Shown here: positions 6,556 to 14,261 of the stretch, one piece after another
Numbering within the stretch: position 1 is the stretch's first letter
How the letters are laid out: each line of letters starts with the position of its first letter
Origin: an uncultured Cohaesibacter sp.
Lineage (GTDB): Bacteria > Pseudomonadota > Alphaproteobacteria > Rhizobiales > Cohaesibacteraceae
Direction: 5' to 3'
DNA: 64,000 nt
Assembly: GCF_963682185.1 (NCBI RefSeq)
Contig: NZ_OY821667.1
Location: 912,109-976,108 of the forward strand
The notes under the pieces: generated by a model
What the model was told of the DNA's origin: nothing
Databases searched by the model: none
Seen by the model: the letters and a program-made list of their open reading frames with translations, nothing else
Made by a program: the position numbers and the translations under genes

Positions 6556-6972
6556 ATGCTTGCCGCAGTCGCTACCGAACAGACAGCTGAAAAGCTTGTT
6601 ACGAACCGGTCTGAATTTTCCAAAAAGACAAAAGCAGAAGCCTTCCTGCGTGATGGTGGCTGCTGTGTGAAATGTGGCGCCAAGCTGCATCCGGATACGA
6701 CCGAGTATGACCACCTCAAGCCTTGTGGTCTGGATGGCGATAACTGCCAGTGCCTCTGCTGTGATTGCCACAAGGGCAAAACCAAGAGCGATGTAAAGAC
6801 CATTGCCAAGGTCAAACGCATGCACAACAAGCATGTCGGCCTCGAGACCCGCCGCAAGCAGAAGATCCCCTCTCGCCCCTTTGCTGGTTCTCGCACCTCT
6901 GGCTGGAAAAAGAAGATGGATGGCAGCGTGGAGCGCAGAAGCCCAAGCAAGGGAGAGCGCAGCAATGTCTGA
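6556..6972 (+). CDS. HNH endonuclease-like protein
   Basis: A protein of 138 residues. The HNH core lies at about 30-80: a C-V-K-C pair (Cys37, Cys40), the Y-D-H-L-K-P motif (Asp52, His53), Asn63, then the C-D-C-H-K-G-K-T end (Cys69, Cys71, His72). The two Cys pairs should bind structural zinc, and the His-Asn-His set a catalytic metal. The C-terminal 50 residues are very basic. It is the first gene of the rightward operon, directly behind the operator-controlled promoter. The family includes homing, packaging and restriction nucleases; the small size and first position favour an early phage role. Confidence 0.75.
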   Translation: MLAAVATEQTAEKLVTNRSEFSKKTKAEAFLRDGGCCVKCGAKLHPDTTEYDHLKPCGLDGDNCQCLCCDCHKGKTKSDVKTIAKVKRMHNKHVGLETRRKQKIPSRPFAGSRTSGWKKKMDGSVERRSPSKGERSNV

Positions 6973-7291
6973 GCCTGTCTTTGTTGGCATCGATCATGCC
7001 GATCCTGAAAGCGAATGCACGGTCTATCGCGCTGTTAAGAGTGTCGATGATTGGTATGCGCCATACTGCGCCATTCAGGACATGCTCGACATTCTGGAAG
7101 GCGAGATTAACGCGGCGCTCGTTGGTCTGCCCGTCACTTCCACTCTCCGTTGCGCAGCGATTCTGCAAAAGAATAACGCCTTCAGCACGACGAGGGATCG
7201 CATTGCCAACCTGATCAGAGTTGACCCACGAAATCCGAACAGTCCGTTTCATTGCAGCAATCAAGCAAACCAGAAAGCCCAAAAGCCATGA
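6965..7291 (+). CDS. Hypothetical phage protein, 108 residues
   Basis: The ATG (M-S-E-P-V-F-V-G-I-D-H) overlaps the end of the HNH gene by 8 nt and shares its last bases with the next gene (ATGA). The N-terminal strand V-F-V-G-I-D is hydrophobic; the middle is acidic (D-M-L-D-I-L-E-G-E-I). I recognise no family. The start is chosen over a longer upstream frame because that would run through most of the HNH gene. Confidence 0.55.
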   Translation: MSEPVFVGIDHADPESECTVYRAVKSVDDWYAPYCAIQDMLDILEGEINAALVGLPVTSTLRCAAILQKNNAFSTTRDRIANLIRVDPRNPNSPFHCSNQANQKAQKP

Positions 7292-7533
7292 AAAGCACAT
7301 TCTTCAGTCAAGCGATCGCGTTCTTGTTTGGCGGTACCTACTCCTCGGACATGCCAAGGCACAAGCAGGCCTATGACTTGATTAGCACAGTTGATCACAC
7401 GCGGAGCACATCCCGCCCAGGGCGTCTTAAGCGCCAGAGCAAATATATCCCGGCTGGTCCTAACCGGAACTGCGGCTGGAATGGCATCAACCCGAAGATG
7501 AAGGCGCGCTTTGACGCGGAGCAAGCATCATGA
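7288..7533 (+). CDS. Hypothetical phage protein, 81 residues
   Basis: It starts M-K-S-T-F-F-S-Q-A-I-A-F-L-F-G-G-T-Y within the stop of the previous gene. The first 17 residues are hydrophobic but lack a clear export site; the rest is basic, with many Arg, Lys and Pro residues. No family recognised. The four-base overlaps on both sides show it belongs to the HNH operon. Confidence 0.5.
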   Translation: MKSTFFSQAIAFLFGGTYSSDMPRHKQAYDLISTVDHTRSTSRPGRLKRQSKYIPAGPNRNCGWNGINPKMKARFDAEQAS

Positions 7534-7739
7534 TCACCATCGAAACAACCGTCACTGGCGGCCAGATCGCTCAGGACATGCTCGGCGATGAGGAAGAGTT
7601 CTTCTACTTCCTGGAAACGATGGGAACGCATGCTTCGGACCGCTTCATTGGAAGCTTGTCAGATTATGCCGGCTCAACGGAAGCCGAGCGCATCACCACC
7701 CTTTGCAACAAGATCATAGGCGCTCTCAAGGAGGCCTAA
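7530..7739 (+). CDS. Hypothetical acidic phage protein, 69 residues
   Basis: The ATG overlaps the previous stop (ATGA). The protein is acidic and helical in appearance (G-D-E-E-E-F-F-Y-F-L-E-T-M), ending N-K-I-I-G-A-L-K-E-A. Small acidic early proteins often act as inhibitors of host functions, but nothing in the sequence names a target. Confidence 0.55.
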   Translation: MITIETTVTGGQIAQDMLGDEEEFFYFLETMGTHASDRFIGSLSDYAGSTEAERITTLCNKIIGALKEA

Positions 7740-7744
7740 CCAAT

Positions 7745-7815
7745 CCCCCGGCAGGGATAACCCCAAAGACATGAACAAAGCCCTGCAGCGCATTTCGCGC
7801 ACTTCCTGCCGGGGC
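7745..7815. repeat. Inverted repeat CCCCGGCAGG / CCTGCCGGGG
   Basis: Two perfect 10-bp arms (7745-7754 and 7806-7815) enclose about 51 nt in the leader before the 47-residue ORF. It would form a strong RNA stem between two phage gene blocks. No T-tract follows, so it is not a simple terminator. Confidence 0.5.
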
Positions 7816-7835
7816 ATCCAATCAGGAGACAGGCA

Positions 7836-7979
7836 ATGTATTGCCCGAGAAAAACACCAGCACACAAGGAAGTCAGAGAGCTGATTGCATCCCTACGCTA
7901 TTTACCAGAAGCGATCCTTGTAATGAGTGGCCCCTTCGCCTGTCTCCTGTCCCTTTTGCTTTTCACTGGGAGAATTTGA
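7836..7979 (+). CDS. Small membrane protein, 47 residues
   Basis: The ATG has a GGAG ribosome site 7 nt upstream. The N-terminal half is basic and the C-terminal half (residues 27-44, F-A-C-L-L-S-L-L-L-F) is one membrane helix. The stop lies 3 nt before the next gene's ATG, which supports a real gene. Function unknown. Confidence 0.45.
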   Translation: MYCPRKTPAHKEVRELIASLRYLPEAILVMSGPFACLLSLLLFTGRI

Positions 7980-7982
7980 CCA

Positions 7983-8360
7983 ATGGCTGAAGCTGTCGCT
8001 TTCTCAAAACATCTCACTCATGAAGATCTGCTTGATCACGTTAGCAAGACACAGATCGGACAAGCTCACTTTGCCGGAACCGGACCGTATGGCCGTACAT
8101 GCAGAGAGTGCAAGCACTTCTATTGCAAGAACAGAGAAGGTGAGCCAGCGCCCTTCCGTTACCGCGGTGATGAGAACGAGCCAAGCAGCCCGGACAAAGT
8201 GACATACCTTCAGCCTGCCCTTTGCAATTTCCCAATTCCAAATAAGGCAGAAGCCCTCATTTCGCACTCTTTGGAGGCCTGCCGACATTTTGAAGAGTGC
8301 TCTACCCCCCCCTCAGAGACGCGCAAAGACCAGCGCTACAAAGTCAATAGGAGCGAGTGA
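7983..8360 (+). CDS. Hypothetical Cys-containing phage protein, 125 residues
   Basis: Residues 36-50 (G-R-T-C-R-E-C-K-H-F-Y-C-K) hold a C-x-x-C-x-x-x-x-C cluster that could bind zinc, followed later by A-L-C-N-F and E-A-C-R-H-F. This Cys/His pattern appears in several uncharacterised phage proteins. The final TGA overlaps the next gene's start region. No function can be assigned. Confidence 0.55.
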   Translation: MAEAVAFSKHLTHEDLLDHVSKTQIGQAHFAGTGPYGRTCRECKHFYCKNREGEPAPFRYRGDENEPSSPDKVTYLQPALCNFPIPNKAEALISHSLEACRHFEECSTPPSETRKDQRYKVNRSE

Positions 8361-8578
8361 TGTGCAATTGTATTGAAACCGTCAACAAGAAGCTTGCAAA
8401 GAGAAACACTGTTCTCACTCAGGCGATCTTCTTCACTGACACCCCCAACCCAGGCTTGATGCTTCAGACAGAACGCATCGAAACCGGACGCGGAAAACCA
8501 AAAGCCGTGTCAATGTTTCTCAACTCCTGCCCATTCTGCGGCGAAAAGTATCTCACCAACGAGGAGCAGGCAGCATGA
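8360..8578 (+). CDS. Hypothetical phage protein with C-terminal Cys pair, 72 residues
   Basis: It begins M-C-N-C-I-E-T-V and ends with S-C-P-F-C-G-E-K-Y, a zinc-ribbon-like knuckle. An in-frame GTG immediately upstream (8357) is an alternative start. The stop overlaps the GapR-like gene by four bases. N- and C-terminal Cys pairs together could form one zinc site, a layout seen in small phage zinc proteins. Confidence 0.55.
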   Translation: MCNCIETVNKKLAKRNTVLTQAIFFTDTPNPGLMLQTERIETGRGKPKAVSMFLNSCPFCGEKYLTNEEQAA

Positions 8579-8832
8579 CCAATCCAGGCGGCGTTGCAGC
8601 CGATCAATTGAGAGCCTTTGTAGAGCGCATCGAGCGCTTGGAAGAAGAGAAAAAGGCACTCAACGACGATATCAAAGACGTTTACGCCGAAGCCAAGGGC
8701 AATGGGTATGACGTAAAAACCCTTCGGCAGGTTGTCCGTATGCGCAAGCAAGACAGCAATGAACGACAGGAAATGGAAGCCCTACTCGATCTCTATCTCC
8801 ATGCCCTCGGCATGGCGCCAAGTGGGGAGTAA
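8575..8832 (+). CDS. GapR-like (DUF2312) DNA-binding protein
   Basis: A protein of 85 residues. It matches the DUF2312 pattern: [19 protein letters not shown], then [15 protein letters not shown] and V-V-R-M-R-K-Q-D. GapR of Caulobacter is a nucleoid protein that clamps overtwisted, AT-rich DNA ahead of replication and transcription forks. The N-terminal helix is coiled coil and mediates oligomerisation. The length equals the family's. A phage-borne copy could help replication or take over the host nucleoid; that is inference. It overlaps its upstream neighbour by ATGA. Confidence 0.85.
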   Translation: MTNPGGVAADQLRAFVERIERLEEEKKALNDDIKDVYAEAKGNGYDVKTLRQVVRMRKQDSNERQEMEALLDLYLHALGMAPSGE

Positions 8833-8837
8833 GTCCG

Positions 8838-9854
8838 ATGAGGAACCTCATAGGCGCGCACATTCACGATGCATCGCTGGGCATCTGGCAAGATGATGCT
8901 AATGACGAAACTTTTCAGTCAGATGTCTTTGGGCCCATTGTGCGCCTACTGCGGGATAGGGGCTGGAAGATAGGCACAGATCCAAGCGTCAAGAAAAATC
9001 ATCCCATCATCAGCCAGAACTACCGCTTTGGCCATCGCGATACCTTGCGTGTCAAAATCAATCTCTGCGGCCGCAGCATTAAAGTCAATTTCTGGTCGAT
9101 GACTGCGGCGGCCGATAACCGTAATGGCCGCGAATATGATTTCGACAAGATGAAGCGCATGTCCTATCTCGATAGGCTACGTGTGCAGATCGAGCGGCGT
9201 CATATCATCGACTGGCTTGGGACAATCGCGCCGGTCAAAGTCACTGAGAAGCCTTTTCGCCCACTCCCGGCGATGGAGGCGATTATCGCCGATTATGCCG
9301 AGAACTGCCACTCTGACAAAGAGCTTGGGCGCCCGGTCTGCAAATATGATTCAAACGCTAAATCCGCCGATAACAAATTGGTCCAGCACGGCGCAACGGT
9401 CTGGTTTGCTGGTTATGACGGGCGCATGCGCAGAGGCACAGCCTATTACAACATAAACAGCATGTGGTGGGTGGTCTGTGACAAGTGGACCCGTCTAAAT
9501 TTGTCTTGTCACCAAATTTTTTGCGACAAGCCCGCTGACTTGCGAGCCAAACGAAACGAACGTTTGCGCCGTTCGCGCCTTGAAAGCGAACTTGCGACCG
9601 CCATCAGCAAAATGAACTTTCAGCGCGCAGAAACCATAAAGCAAATTCTCTTCGGCAATGAAGAGATTTGGCTGATCTACGCTCGCAATAAACAAGCTTA
9701 TTACGGCTCTAACTATTGTGGTTACACGTCAGACAGGATCACAGCGGGCAAGTACAGCCGCGTGGAAGCTGAAAAAGAAGCACGCAGAGTTCCACACGAA
9801 CTTGAAGCAAGAGGCCCCAATGGAGAATGCCTTCGCTTCGACAAGGCAGCATAG
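8838..9854 (+). CDS. Hypothetical phage protein with a UVR-like helical motif
   Basis: A protein of 338 residues and the largest gene of the rightward operon, 5 nt after the GapR-like gene. No family recognised for the N-terminal 230 residues, which alternate basic strands and Trp-rich segments (W-F-A-G-Y-D-G, then M-W-W-V-V). Residues 247-272 (R-L-E-S-E-L-A-T-A-I-S-K-M-N-F-Q-R-A-E) resemble the UVR helical hairpin of UvrB/UvrC and McsA. The rest holds several Tyr and Cys residues. It may be a nucleic-acid or protein-interaction factor. The start is unambiguous. Confidence 0.5.
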   Translation: MRNLIGAHIHDASLGIWQDDANDETFQSDVFGPIVRLLRDRGWKIGTDPSVKKNHPIISQNYRFGHRDTLRVKINLCGRSIKVNFWSMTAAADNRNGREYDFDKMKRMSYLDRLRVQIERRHIIDWLGTIAPVKVTEKPFRPLPAMEAIIADYAENCHSDKELGRPVCKYDSNAKSADNKLVQHGATVWFAGYDGRMRRGTAYYNINSMWWVVCDKWTRLNLSCHQIFCDKPADLRAKRNERLRRSRLESELATAISKMNFQRAETIKQILFGNEEIWLIYARNKQAYYGSNYCGYTSDRITAGKYSRVEAEKEARRVPHELEARGPNGECLRFDKAA

Positions 9855-10026
9855 CCACCGAATAACCGAGAGCGAAAGCATGCCGTTGAAGCGTTAGGCG
9901 TGAACAGAAAAGCCAATCGCAGAGGGTGTGAGTAGGCCGCATGGGGCGTCCATGCAGGGGGAACGCCACCTCATATCAGGCGTGACAGCCGGGAGAGTAC
10001 CGGCACCCCTTAAAATGGAGAGAGAA

Positions 10027-10617
10027 ATGGACGACCAGACAATTGAACGGGAAATTCAAGCCAAAGGCCTTACCGCTCCGCGCATCACGCCCAACGATAT
10101 TGAGGCATGCATCGCAAGTGAGCACTATTTCACGGCTTTAGGTGGGGCTGTATCGGAAGATGCAGAAAGTAAATATGACGGAAAATGGGAGGTGCCAAAG
10201 TCCATGCAATCCCTTGGTCTGCTCACCTTCTGTGTCCTTGTACTCCGAGACGGCTTTACCGTGACCGGTGAGAGTGCTTGTGCGTCTCCTGAAAATTTCA
10301 ATGCAGAAATTGGCCGCAAGATCGCCCGACAAAATGCTGTTCAGAAGATCTGGCCGCTTGAAGGATACCGCTTGCGCTGCCAACTGGCTGAAACATCGGA
10401 GACGACCGGATACGCACCTCATGAAGCGAGAGTTCTTGCTGAGCGCAAGGAACTTGATGAAAAACTCACGAAGCTTCACGCGTTTCTTTCGTCCGACAAG
10501 CTGAAACGCATCAGCACCACCGAGATTGAAGCGATGACAGCACAAGCAGAATACATGGGATTGTATCTTAGTGTTCTGGACGAGCGCATTAGTCGCTTCA
10601 AGCAACCAACAGAATAA
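10027..10617 (+). CDS. Gp49-family protein fused to a crAss001_48-like domain
   Basis: A protein of 196 residues. Residues 16-120 match the phage N4 Gp49 / Sf6 gene 66 family: R-I-T-P-N-D-I-E-A, then T-F-C-V-L-V-L-R-D-G-F-T-V-T-G and F-N-A-E-I-G-R-K-I-A. Residues 132-192 resemble the small helical crAss001_48-related proteins (E-R-K-E-L-D-E-K-L-T-K-L-H-A-F-L). Both parts usually occur as separate genes of unknown role in phage early regions. The ATG follows a purine-rich GGAGAGAGAA. A longer upstream frame (from 9928) reads through hairpin sequence and is rejected. Confidence 0.7.
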   Translation: MDDQTIEREIQAKGLTAPRITPNDIEACIASEHYFTALGGAVSEDAESKYDGKWEVPKSMQSLGLLTFCVLVLRDGFTVTGESACASPENFNAEIGRKIARQNAVQKIWPLEGYRLRCQLAETSETTGYAPHEARVLAERKELDEKLTKLHAFLSSDKLKRISTTEIEAMTAQAEYMGLYLSVLDERISRFKQPTE

Positions 10618-10817
10618 CCCCTTTGCGGTGCCGCACCTTTCACCGGACCTTCCTGCAGCGGGCCGGTAGAACAAAGGCCAGTCTCGTAGGCGCGCAAAAA
10701 TTGGTGGCATTGCCGTGCCACCGAGCACCGCAGACCATGAGCACAGTATGCCGTGAAAGACTGGCAAGCAGGAATAGCCCTCTCGGGCCACCGAGTAACC
10801 ATTAAACAGAAGTGACA
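10618..10817. other. Hairpin-rich leader between phage genes
   Basis: About 200 nt with no convincing gene. It holds a perfect stem GGTGGCA (10703-10709) / TGCCACC (10716-10722) and a longer imperfect one (ACCGG...CCGGT near 10655-10685). Neither is followed by a T-run. Similar structured leaders precede the genes at 7836 and 10027. Confidence 0.4.
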
Positions 10818-10982
10818 ATGAAACAGCAGGAAAACATCACAGCAGAGCGGATACATGCCGCCATTGTGAAGCTGGCTCAGATCCACAAGATCGACCCGCA
10901 TCCTGCACACTATTGCCTTCTTGCACGCATGGAAAAAGAATACGAAGCCATCAGCAAAGACCCATTCAGCAAATATCTTTGA
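10818..10982 (+). CDS. Small phage protein, 54 residues
   Basis: A short ORF, M-K-Q-Q-E-N-I-T-A-E-R-I, helical with A-A-I-V-K-L-A-Q-I-H-K and ending K-Y-L. Its 3' end overlaps the 3' end of the integrase gene by 17 nt on the opposite strand. It is the last gene of the rightward operon. No family recognised; support is length, codon content and the short gap from the previous block. Confidence 0.45.
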   Translation: MKQQENITAERIHAAIVKLAQIHKIDPHPAHYCLLARMEKEYEAISKDPFSKYL

Positions 10983-12309
10983 TGGTAACGGGGTCAAACG
11001 GCAGCTCTATCTTTTTCACCGCTTCCCACTTTTTCTTCAGGCTCGCAAATGAGCCATATTCTTCGCGATCGATGTCGTGGCCCATCAGGTATTTACGCAT
11101 TTCAACATCCGTGTCAGCTTCCTTCATGCGATCCTCAAATGTATGCCTGATGCTATACATCGATTGACCATCATCGAAGAAATGGTTCTCTCTGCAGAAT
11201 TTGTTGAGTGTCGTTGATAGGCCCTTACGTCTCGGTCGATAATGCGGAAACCCGCCGGCCTTCGCTGCTATCTTTGCGGCCGCCAGTGATATGCCAACCA
11301 GCGGCAATATGCGATTAGAATGATCCGTCTTCACAGCGCGGCCCTCTCGCTCAAATATCATCACATGAGGGTAATCCCCTTCAAGCCTGAAGTCGTCCGC
11401 TTCCAGCGTGGCGAGCTCGCTCAGTCTGGCGCCCGTTTCTATCATCATGTAGGTGATGAGGCGCGCTTCGCGATTCATCTTCTGGAAAATCCCAGGCATC
11501 AAAAACAGAGTTTCAATCTGCTCCACCCGAAGCGGAACGCGCTTGCCCTTTTGTTTCTCGCCAAACGAGAAGCCGTCGAAGGGGTTTTGATGGTCCTCTC
11601 CCACATGAGCCCAATAATCCTTCAGCAAAGAGCGCAGATTGCCGATATGCCTGTTTGCATATTTTCCCGTTATCTTGGTTCCGCTTTTGCCAAGGACGCG
11701 ATCTTTCCAATAGTTGAAAAAAGTGCGCCCGTCCTCCCTGCTGATAGCCCCGATCGGGATATCTCCGCAAACATCCACAAACAGATCAATGGACATCTGC
11801 TTGAGTTTGATCCAGTCCTCTTTGCCTTCCTTGTCTTTTCTCGCCAGCTCAGCCGCCCGGATCTCGTTGCGCAGCACCTTGAAGGCATCTGACAAGCTCA
11901 CATCTGGCTTTGAGATCCGGCCAAGCAGTGCATCGGCATTTGCTTTGCTGTAGCCCTCCCCTGCGGGCAAGTCTTCAACGCGCCGAAGAATGTCCGAAAT
12001 GTCTCCGCCAGCTGCCAACTCTGATGCCGGAACATACTTGTAACTGAGTGCGAGAGCCCGATTGATCGCCTGCTCATAGCGTCGTGAGGCCGTATCCGTT
12101 GTTTGTCCATCAGTGCGCATATCAGCCCACAAGGCATCGTCTGCGCGCTCCATGGCGTCGCGCCGGATGCGAGCTTCGGCCAAATCGGATGTTTTCAACC
12201 GCTTTCGGATATATTTCGCTGAATAGTGGGAGGCAAGATCAATAGGCACGCGCCGGACATAATACCAGCGCTTCCCGCGTTGCTGCAGGAACCGGTCTTC
12301 TCGTTCCAT
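10966..12309 (-). CDS. Tyrosine-type site-specific integrase
   Basis: A protein of 447 residues. The N-terminus (R-W-Y-Y-V-R-R-V-P, then R-L-K-T-S-D-L-A-E-A) is the DUF6538-type arm-binding region, the middle a SAM-like core-binding domain, and the C-terminus the catalytic domain: Arg295 (T-G-A-R-L-S-E-L), Arg388 and His389 (S-I-R-H-T-F), His411 (L-M-G-H) and Tyr418 (E-E-Y-G). The first position of the usual H-x-x-R box is Tyr385, a tolerated variant. It joins and excises the island, probably at the adjacent tRNA-Leu gene. The ATG at 12309 is chosen; a TTG four codons upstream is the alternative. Three phased repeats precede it. Confidence 0.93.
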   Translation of the reverse strand: MEREDRFLQQRGKRWYYVRRVPIDLASHYSAKYIRKRLKTSDLAEARIRRDAMERADDALWADMRTDGQTTDTASRRYEQAINRALALSYKYVPASELAAGGDISDILRRVEDLPAGEGYSKANADALLGRISKPDVSLSDAFKVLRNEIRAAELARKDKEGKEDWIKLKQMSIDLFVDVCGDIPIGAISREDGRTFFNYWKDRVLGKSGTKITGKYANRHIGNLRSLLKDYWAHVGEDHQNPFDGFSFGEKQKGKRVPLRVEQIETLFLMPGIFQKMNREARLITYMMIETGARLSELATLEADDFRLEGDYPHVMIFEREGRAVKTDHSNRILPLVGISLAAAKIAAKAGGFPHYRPRRKGLSTTLNKFCRENHFFDDGQSMYSIRHTFEDRMKEADTDVEMRKYLMGHDIDREEYGSFASLKKKWEAVKKIELPFDPVTIKDIC

Positions 12310-12321
12310 CTTCTCCCCCAA

Positions 12322-12354
12322 TGATACCCAAAATGATACCCATTTTGATACACA
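12322..12354 (-). repeat. Three phased TGATACCCA repeats upstream of integrase
   Basis: TGATACCCA at 12322-12330 and 12334-12342, and TGATACACA at 12346-12354: exactly 12 bp apart, so roughly one helical turn. They lie between the integrase start and the tRNA end. Likely arm-type integrase sites or an autoregulatory operator (inference). Confidence 0.6.
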
Positions 12355-12444
12355 AAATCACGAGAGAGGACAAGAGACAAAAATCGCAACATAATTTAAA
12401 TTACTGTTTTTATTGAATTTTATTTGATATTTAAGGGGAAATTT

Positions 12445-12530
12445 TGGTACGGGCGGCGGGAATCGAACCCGCACGGCCTAGGGCCTCAGGATTTTAAGTC
12501 CTGTATGTCTACCAATTCCATCACGCCCGC
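12445..12530 (-). tRNA. tRNA-Leu (anticodon UAA)
   Basis: An 86-nt cloverleaf on the minus strand: acceptor GCGGGCG pairs with CGCCCGT (first pair G-U), the anticodon loop CTTAAAA gives anticodon TAA, the T-arm is GCGGGTTCGATTCCCGC, a long variable arm typical of class II tRNA is present, and CCA is encoded (12447-12445). The 3' end faces the integrase gene 135 nt away, the usual layout when a tRNA gene is the attachment site. Confidence 0.95.
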
Positions 12531-12658
12531 GAAGGTTGGTTCGCTCATTGCTAATGTGCATCTCACACAAATGCAAGCAATGGCTTTTGCGCAATCCACA
12601 AGCCCTAGATCCAAGGCGAGATGCATAGCCTCAAATCAGACGCAGCCACAACAAAAAA

Positions 12659-12678
12659 GCAGCCCTATAAGGGGCTGC
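12659..12678 (-). terminator. Terminator of gpt
   Basis: GCAGCCC pairs with GGGCTGC around TATAAG; on the minus strand the stem is followed by TTTTTTGTTG. It lies about 65 nt after the gpt stop. Confidence 0.8.
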
Positions 12679-12742
12679 CTAAAAGCACACGAGAGAATAG
12701 CACCCTGGCCACACCGAGGCCCGAGCAAAAGCCATTCAAATC

Positions 12743-13237
12743 CTATTTCGCGATTGGCGCCTGGAATTGCAGGCCCATATCCCAAGGGAAATAAATCCAC
12801 GTATCCTGCGAAACCTCGGTAACGAAGGTATCCACCAGCGGACGCCCCTTCGGCTTGGCATAGACCGTTGCGAAATGGGCCTTCGGCAGCATGGCCCGCA
12901 CCACTTTGGCGGTTTTGCCGGTGTCGACCAGATCGTCGATAATCAGGACACCCTCGCCTTCTCCCCCTTCCACATCGATGACAGACGCATCAATCGGCTT
13001 GAGAACCTGCATCTCACCCTGATTTTCATAATCATGATAGGAGGCGACGCAGACGGTATCGATCATCCGCACTTCCAGCTCACGGGCAATGATGGCCGCA
13101 GGCACAAGACCGCCACGTGTGATGCAAACAATCGCCTTCCATTCGGAAACGCCTTTCAGACGCCAAGCCAGCGCACGGCAGTCCCGATGGAATTGTTCCC
13201 AATACACCGGGAAAGCGTTGGAGGATGGTTCGGACAT
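12743..13237 (-). CDS. gpt: Xanthine phosphoribosyltransferase
   Basis: A protein of 164 residues. The PRPP loop [13 protein letters not shown] (97-109) and the [13 protein letters not shown] strand match E. coli Gpt. It transfers phosphoribose from PRPP to xanthine and guanine (purine salvage), probably bound near the inner membrane. It is the first host gene after the island's tRNA and is followed by its own terminator. A 60-nt gap separates it from the CinA-domain gene on the same strand. Confidence 0.92.
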   Translation of the reverse strand: MSEPSSNAFPVYWEQFHRDCRALAWRLKGVSEWKAIVCITRGGLVPAAIIARELEVRMIDTVCVASYHDYENQGEMQVLKPIDASVIDVEGGEGEGVLIIDDLVDTGKTAKVVRAMLPKAHFATVYAKPKGRPLVDTFVTEVSQDTWIYFPWDMGLQFQAPIAK

Positions 13238-13297
13238 GGTGGTGTTCCTTTTTCTTTCCTTTACGAGTGCGTTTCAACTCATTGAGGTCGGGCAACG

Positions 13298-14056
13298 TTA
13301 GACCTGCGTCTGTTTCTGCCCTTTTAATGTTTGAAGCATGTCATGCACTGCCTTGACCGCATTGTCTAGATCTTCCCGCGAGCGAGAGCGCATAACGATG
13401 TTCGTTGCGAACAGATCTTCGCGCATATAGGGATAAGACCCGATCACCACATTGGGGTGATCCTTGGCGAGGTCCGCCAGAGGTCCGGCAACAAGGCCTT
13501 CTCCCAGGCCGCTATCAATGGTCTCGCTCAGCACTTGCGCATTGGTCTTGAGCGTTGGGGCGATGGCATCCATCATGGCTTGCATGACAGAGGGCACCCC
13601 AGCCATGACATGGACATTTTCCAGCCGGAATCCCGGCGCACTGGAAACCCTATTTTCAATCAGATCTGCACCGAAGGGAATGCGCGCCATCCGCTTGCGC
13701 GCTTCGTTGAATTCCATATTGGGCGATTTCGCATAGTGCGCTTCCAAGATGGCCATGGCGCGCGGATCATGATCAATGCCCACGCCGAAGGCCGCCGCCA
13801 TGGCATCTGCAGTGATATCGTCATGGGTCGGCCCGATGCCGCCGCTGGTGAACACATAGGTCCAGCGGGCCCGCAAGGCGTTGACCGCTTCAACGATGGC
13901 ATCTTGATCGTCGGCTACGACACGCACTTCCTTGAGATCGATGCCCAACTGGGTGAGATAGTCCGCAATGAATCCGATATTCTTGTCCTTGGTGCGGCCG
14001 GAAAGGATTTCGTCACCGATTATCAGAACGGCTGCCGTGATCAACTCTTTAGTCAT
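13298..14056 (-). CDS. CinA N-terminal (MoCF-type) domain protein
   Basis: A protein of 252 residues. The N-terminal I-I-G-D-E-I-L-S-G-R-T-K-D-K-N and the V-F-T-S-G-G-I-G-P-T-H-D-D loop are the molybdopterin-binding (MoaB/MogA-like) fold of competence/damage-inducible protein A. The C-terminal amidase domain of full CinA is absent; such single-domain forms are common in Alphaproteobacteria. The family includes ADP-ribose/FAD pyrophosphatases and molybdopterin-binding proteins, so the substrate is uncertain. It lies upstream of gpt and may share its transcript. Confidence 0.85.
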   Translation of the reverse strand: MTKELITAAVLIIGDEILSGRTKDKNIGFIADYLTQLGIDLKEVRVVADDQDAIVEAVNALRARWTYVFTSGGIGPTHDDITADAMAAAFGVGIDHDPRAMAILEAHYAKSPNMEFNEARKRMARIPFGADLIENRVSSAPGFRLENVHVMAGVPSVMQAMMDAIAPTLKTNAQVLSETIDSGLGEGLVAGPLADLAKDHPNVVIGSYPYMREDLFATNIVMRSRSREDLDNAVKAVHDMLQTLKGQKQTQV

Positions 14057-14261
14057 TGCTCTATCTCTTTCATTATTGCGTTCAATCTCGAACTGAACCG
14101 CTCCCGATGAGAAAATGGACCACCCGGAGGCCCCTTTGGAGCTTTTCCATTCAAGAGGCGCAATTTTGCCACTCTATCTGCACACAGCAAGATAGCAAAA
14201 ACGCCATGCATGCTTATAGTGCGAACTGATAGTGATCGAAAGCCAAAAGCAAAGCCATAAC

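Noticed and set aside
9928-10026. Upstream extension of the Gp49-family gene
   Set aside because: It reads through hairpin-forming leader sequence and the ATG at 10027 has a good purine-rich site.
1-12000. Second copy of the tRNA-Leu 3' end as the other attachment site
   Set aside because: Not found by eye in this stretch; the other boundary is probably outside the window.
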